This document shows positions 14,356-16,010 of a DNA stretch of 16,010 nucleotides, piece after piece; position 1 is the stretch's first letter, and every line of letters begins with the position of its first letter. Origin of the DNA: JAWLCG01 sp041687295 (GTDB taxonomy: Bacteria > Planctomycetota > Phycisphaerae > SM23-33 > FEN-1343); assembly GCA_041687295.1 (NCBI GenBank), contig JAWLCG010000075.1:1-16010 (forward strand), written 5' to 3'. The translations under genes were made by a program, and so were the position numbers. The notes under the pieces were generated by a model, which had not been told where the DNA came from, did not search any database, and worked only from the letters and a program-made list of their open reading frames with translations.

Positions 14356-15783
14356 GTGGCCGACCGTCGTCCCAATATCGTCCTGTTCATGACCGACCAG
14401 CAGCGCGGCGACTGCCTGGGCATCGATGGCCATCCGGTGCTCCAGACGCCCTACCTCGACCACCTGGCGGCCTCGGGCGTCCGCTTCCGGCGGGCGTACA
14501 CGGCCTGCCCGGTCTGCGTGCCCGCCCGGCGGACGCTGATGACCGGCCAGACGCCCGCCCACCACGGCGTCGTGATGAACTACGACACCGCCCTGCAGGG
14601 CCCGACGCTGCCGGGCGAGCTGAGCAAGGCCGGCTACCAGACCCACCTCGTCGGCAAGCTGCACCTCTGGCCCAAGCGCAAGCTGTATGGCTTCATGAGC
14701 GCCGACTGGGACGACAGCCCCGGCACCGGCGGCGACTACCAGCGGTGGCTCGAAGAGCAGGGCATCCGCGCCCCCCGGCCCGGCTTCAGCCACGGCGCCA
14801 ACCAGAACGGCTGGGTCAGCCGGCCGTGGCACCTCGAGGAGCGACTCCACTTCACCAACTGGTGTGCGGACAAGGCGATGGAGTTCCTCGACCGCCGCGA
14901 CCCGACGGTGCCGTTCTTCCTGAAGGTCAGCTTCCACCAGCCCCACCAGCCCTGCACGCCGCCGGCGGCCTACTACGACCGCTACATGAACATGGACCTG
15001 CCGGCCCCGCCGGTGGGCGACTGGGCCCGCGTGTTCGATCGGCCGCAGATCGGCCAGGCCGTCACCAGCTGGCGCACCGCCCTGACGCCCGCCCAGCAGA
15101 AGCAGTACCAGGCCGGCTACTATGGCTGCGTCAACCACATCGACGACCAGATCGGGCGCGTGCTGGACAACCTGCCCCGCAACACCGTCATCCTGTTCGT
15201 CAGCGACCACGGCGACATGCTGGGCGACCACCAGTGGATCCGCAAGCGCAGCGCCTTCGAGGGCTCGGCCCGCATTCCGTTCCTGGCGAACTTCCCGGCC
15301 TCGATGGGCATCCCGACCGGCCAGGTCCGCAACGAGCCCGTCGAGCTGATGGACGTCATGCCCACGCTGCTCGACGTCGCCGGCGCCCCGATCCCCGACA
15401 GCGTCGACGGGCGCAGCCTGCTGCCGCTGCTCCGCGGCCAGGACACCGCCTGGCGCGACGTGCTGCACGGGGAGTGCTCGGCCGTGCCCGAGACCGGCAG
15501 CGGCCAGCAGTACCTCACCGACGGGCGGATGAAGTACATCTGGCACCCCGGCGAGGGGCGGGAGTACTACTTCGACCTCGAGAACGACCCGCAGGAGATG
15601 CGCAACCTCGCCGACGACACGGGCCGGGCCGGCGAGCTGGCCACGTGGCGCGACCGGCTGGTCCGCATCCTCGCCGGTCGGCCCGAGGGCTTCGTCCGCG
15701 ACCGAAAGCTCCAGAAGCTGCCCGACCAGACCCCGCCGTGCCTGCCGGGCTTCGAGAAGGATGCCGTCCCCGCCTGGCGCTAG
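14356..15783 (+). CDS. Sulfatase (arylsulfatase-type, alkaline-phosphatase fold)
   Basis: A 475-residue type I sulfatase hydrolysing a sulfate ester. It opens directly with RRPNIVLFMTDQQRGD (metal ligand D14). It has C54-V-P-A-R, the site for conversion of cysteine to formylglycine, with Ala where Ser is more usual. KLHLWPK (101-107), then FFLKVSFHQPHQP (187-199), and SDHGDMLGDH (283-292, metal ligands D284 and H285) follow, then the C-terminal subdomain with RMKYIWHPGEGREYYFDLEN (391-410). The start is GTG 14356, five bases after GGAGGT; a TTG at 14341 in frame precedes that site. There is no signal peptide, so it would be cytoplasmic, unlike most polysaccharide sulfatases. No formylglycine-generating enzyme is in the window. 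It could act on sulfated sugars released by glycosidases such as those nearby; substrate unknown. Confidence 0.93.
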   Translation: MADRRPNIVLFMTDQQRGDCLGIDGHPVLQTPYLDHLAASGVRFRRAYTACPVCVPARRTLMTGQTPAHHGVVMNYDTALQGPTLPGELSKAGYQTHLVGKLHLWPKRKLYGFMSADWDDSPGTGGDYQRWLEEQGIRAPRPGFSHGANQNGWVSRPWHLEERLHFTNWCADKAMEFLDRRDPTVPFFLKVSFHQPHQPCTPPAAYYDRYMNMDLPAPPVGDWARVFDRPQIGQAVTSWRTALTPAQQKQYQAGYYGCVNHIDDQIGRVLDNLPRNTVILFVSDHGDMLGDHQWIRKRSAFEGSARIPFLANFPASMGIPTGQVRNEPVELMDVMPTLLDVAGAPIPDSVDGRSLLPLLRGQDTAWRDVLHGECSAVPETGSGQQYLTDGRMKYIWHPGEGREYYFDLENDPQEMRNLADDTGRAGELATWRDRLVRILAGRPEGFVRDRKLQKLPDQTPPCLPGFEKDAVPAWR

Positions 15784-15787
15784 GCGC

Positions 15788-15818
15788 GTAGGCCGGGTCG
15801 AGCGCAGCGAGGCCCGGC
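15788..15818 (+). repeat. GTAGG-headed hairpin repeat after the sulfatase
   Basis: The element begins GTAGGCCGGGTCGAGCGCAG and ends GAGGCCCGGC. GCCGGG (15792-15797) pairs with CCCGGC (15813-15818) around a GCGCAGCGA centre. It is similar in form to 12557-12585. It lies 4 bases after the sulfatase stop and might help end its transcript, although no T-run follows. Confidence 0.75.
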
Positions 15819-15845
15819 GACGAGGAAGAAACAGCGCAGATGGGC

Positions 15846-15870
15846 CACAGAGGCACAGAGGACACAGAGA
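15846..15870. repeat. 8-bp tandem repeat, unit CACAGAGG
   Basis: CACAGAGG (15846-15853), CACAGAGG (15854-15861), an extra A, then CACAGAGA (15863-15870) and an A-run. This is the third octamer array in the window. CACAGAGG-rich words of this type are, from memory, frequent in intergenic DNA of several environmental phyla. Confidence 0.7.
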
Positions 15871-15902
15871 AAAAAGCCCAGAGGTTTCGAGGGTTCCAGG
15901 GC

Positions 15903-15933
15903 CATATAGCCCCGGGCATGCCCGGGGTCTTCG
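15903..15933 (+). repeat. Dispersed palindromic repeat, copy 3 of 3
   Basis: Identical over 31 bp to the copies at 1686 and 2348 and in the same orientation; the palindromic core is 15910-15927. It is about 13.5 kb from copy 2, showing that the family is dispersed and not just a local duplication. Confidence 0.9.
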
Positions 15934-15952
15934 CGAACGCCAACCACCGCTC

Positions 15953-15986
15953 GGGTGCCGTGGCTACGGTGTCTGTAGCCACGTCT
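15953..15986 (+). repeat. Hairpin repeat with CGTGGCTAC arms, copy 2 of 2
   Basis: CGTGGCTAC (15959-15967) pairs with GTAGCCACG (15975-15983). It matches the unit at 4321-4354 at 32 of 34 positions, and the two differences fall in the loop, leaving the stem intact. It lies 19 bases after palindrome copy 3. The window ends in CCCAGCCCGTAG, which suggests the start of another GTAGG-headed element as at 4397. Confidence 0.85.
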
Positions 15987-16010
15987 TTCGCAGGACGGCC
16001 CAGCCCGTAG

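Noticed and set aside
14086..15546. 486-codon minus-strand open frame opposite the sulfatase
   Set aside because: Composition typical of antisense frames here, and the plus strand has all sulfatase motifs.
1..16010. tRNA, rRNA, integrase, transposase, toxin-antitoxin or defence system
   Set aside because: I looked for cloverleaf arms and familiar protein motifs on both strands and found none. The apparent mobile features are only short non-coding repeats.

Overview
The window looks like a chromosomal piece of a high-GC planctomycete, most likely of the Phycisphaerae type. The strongest pointer is the N-terminal LEPR-XLL motif (LESLEPRLMLSA) on a large secreted-looking glycosidase that also carries dockerin-type calcium repeats. 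Supporting signs are glycoside hydrolases and a sulfatase scattered as single genes, wide non-coding gaps full of GC-rich palindromes, and codons ending almost always in G or C. A run of ten Ns at 12586-12595 shows that this is an assembled scaffold, probably metagenomic.

Layout. (1) 65-723, minus strand: acpS and an upstream small gene of unknown function, overlapping by 4 bases. (2) 845-2293, plus strand: a soluble sensor-less histidine kinase, then a hemerythrin-like protein with its own promoter and terminator. The hemerythrin gene sits between two direct copies of a 31-bp palindromic repeat. (3) 2583-5293, minus strand: a GH127-like beta-L-arabinofuranosidase and a LURP-one/scramblase-like protein, separated by about 460 bp holding three large inverted repeats. 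(4) 5294-6228: about 630 bp with no credible gene, then a ZIP metal-transporter fragment cut at both ends. (5) 6229-8886, minus strand: a GH38 alpha-mannosidase-like enzyme, divergent from (6) 9207-12428, plus strand: the LEPR-XLL/dockerin glycosidase, which ends at a textbook terminator. (7) 12503-12860: repeats, the assembly gap and a short membrane-protein scrap. (8) 12861-14048, plus strand: RNase D. (9) 14356-15783, plus strand: a sulfatase, followed by four different repeat elements up to the window end.

How the genes fit together. The GH127 enzyme, GH38 enzyme, LEPR-XLL glycosidase and sulfatase fit degradation of a complex, possibly sulfated, arabinose- and mannose-containing polysaccharide. 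They are not one operon: each has its own leader, and several have a recognisable -35/-10 pair with a 17-bp spacer. Only the LEPR-XLL protein carries an export-type tag; the other three start directly in their catalytic domains. This suggests extracellular binding and cutting followed by intracellular trimming. That division of labour is inference.

I see no CRISPR array, rRNA, tRNA, transposase, phage gene or recognisable defence system. The unusual content is in the intergenic DNA: several families of hairpin repeats, three unrelated 8-bp tandem arrays, and two gene fragments with abrupt edges.
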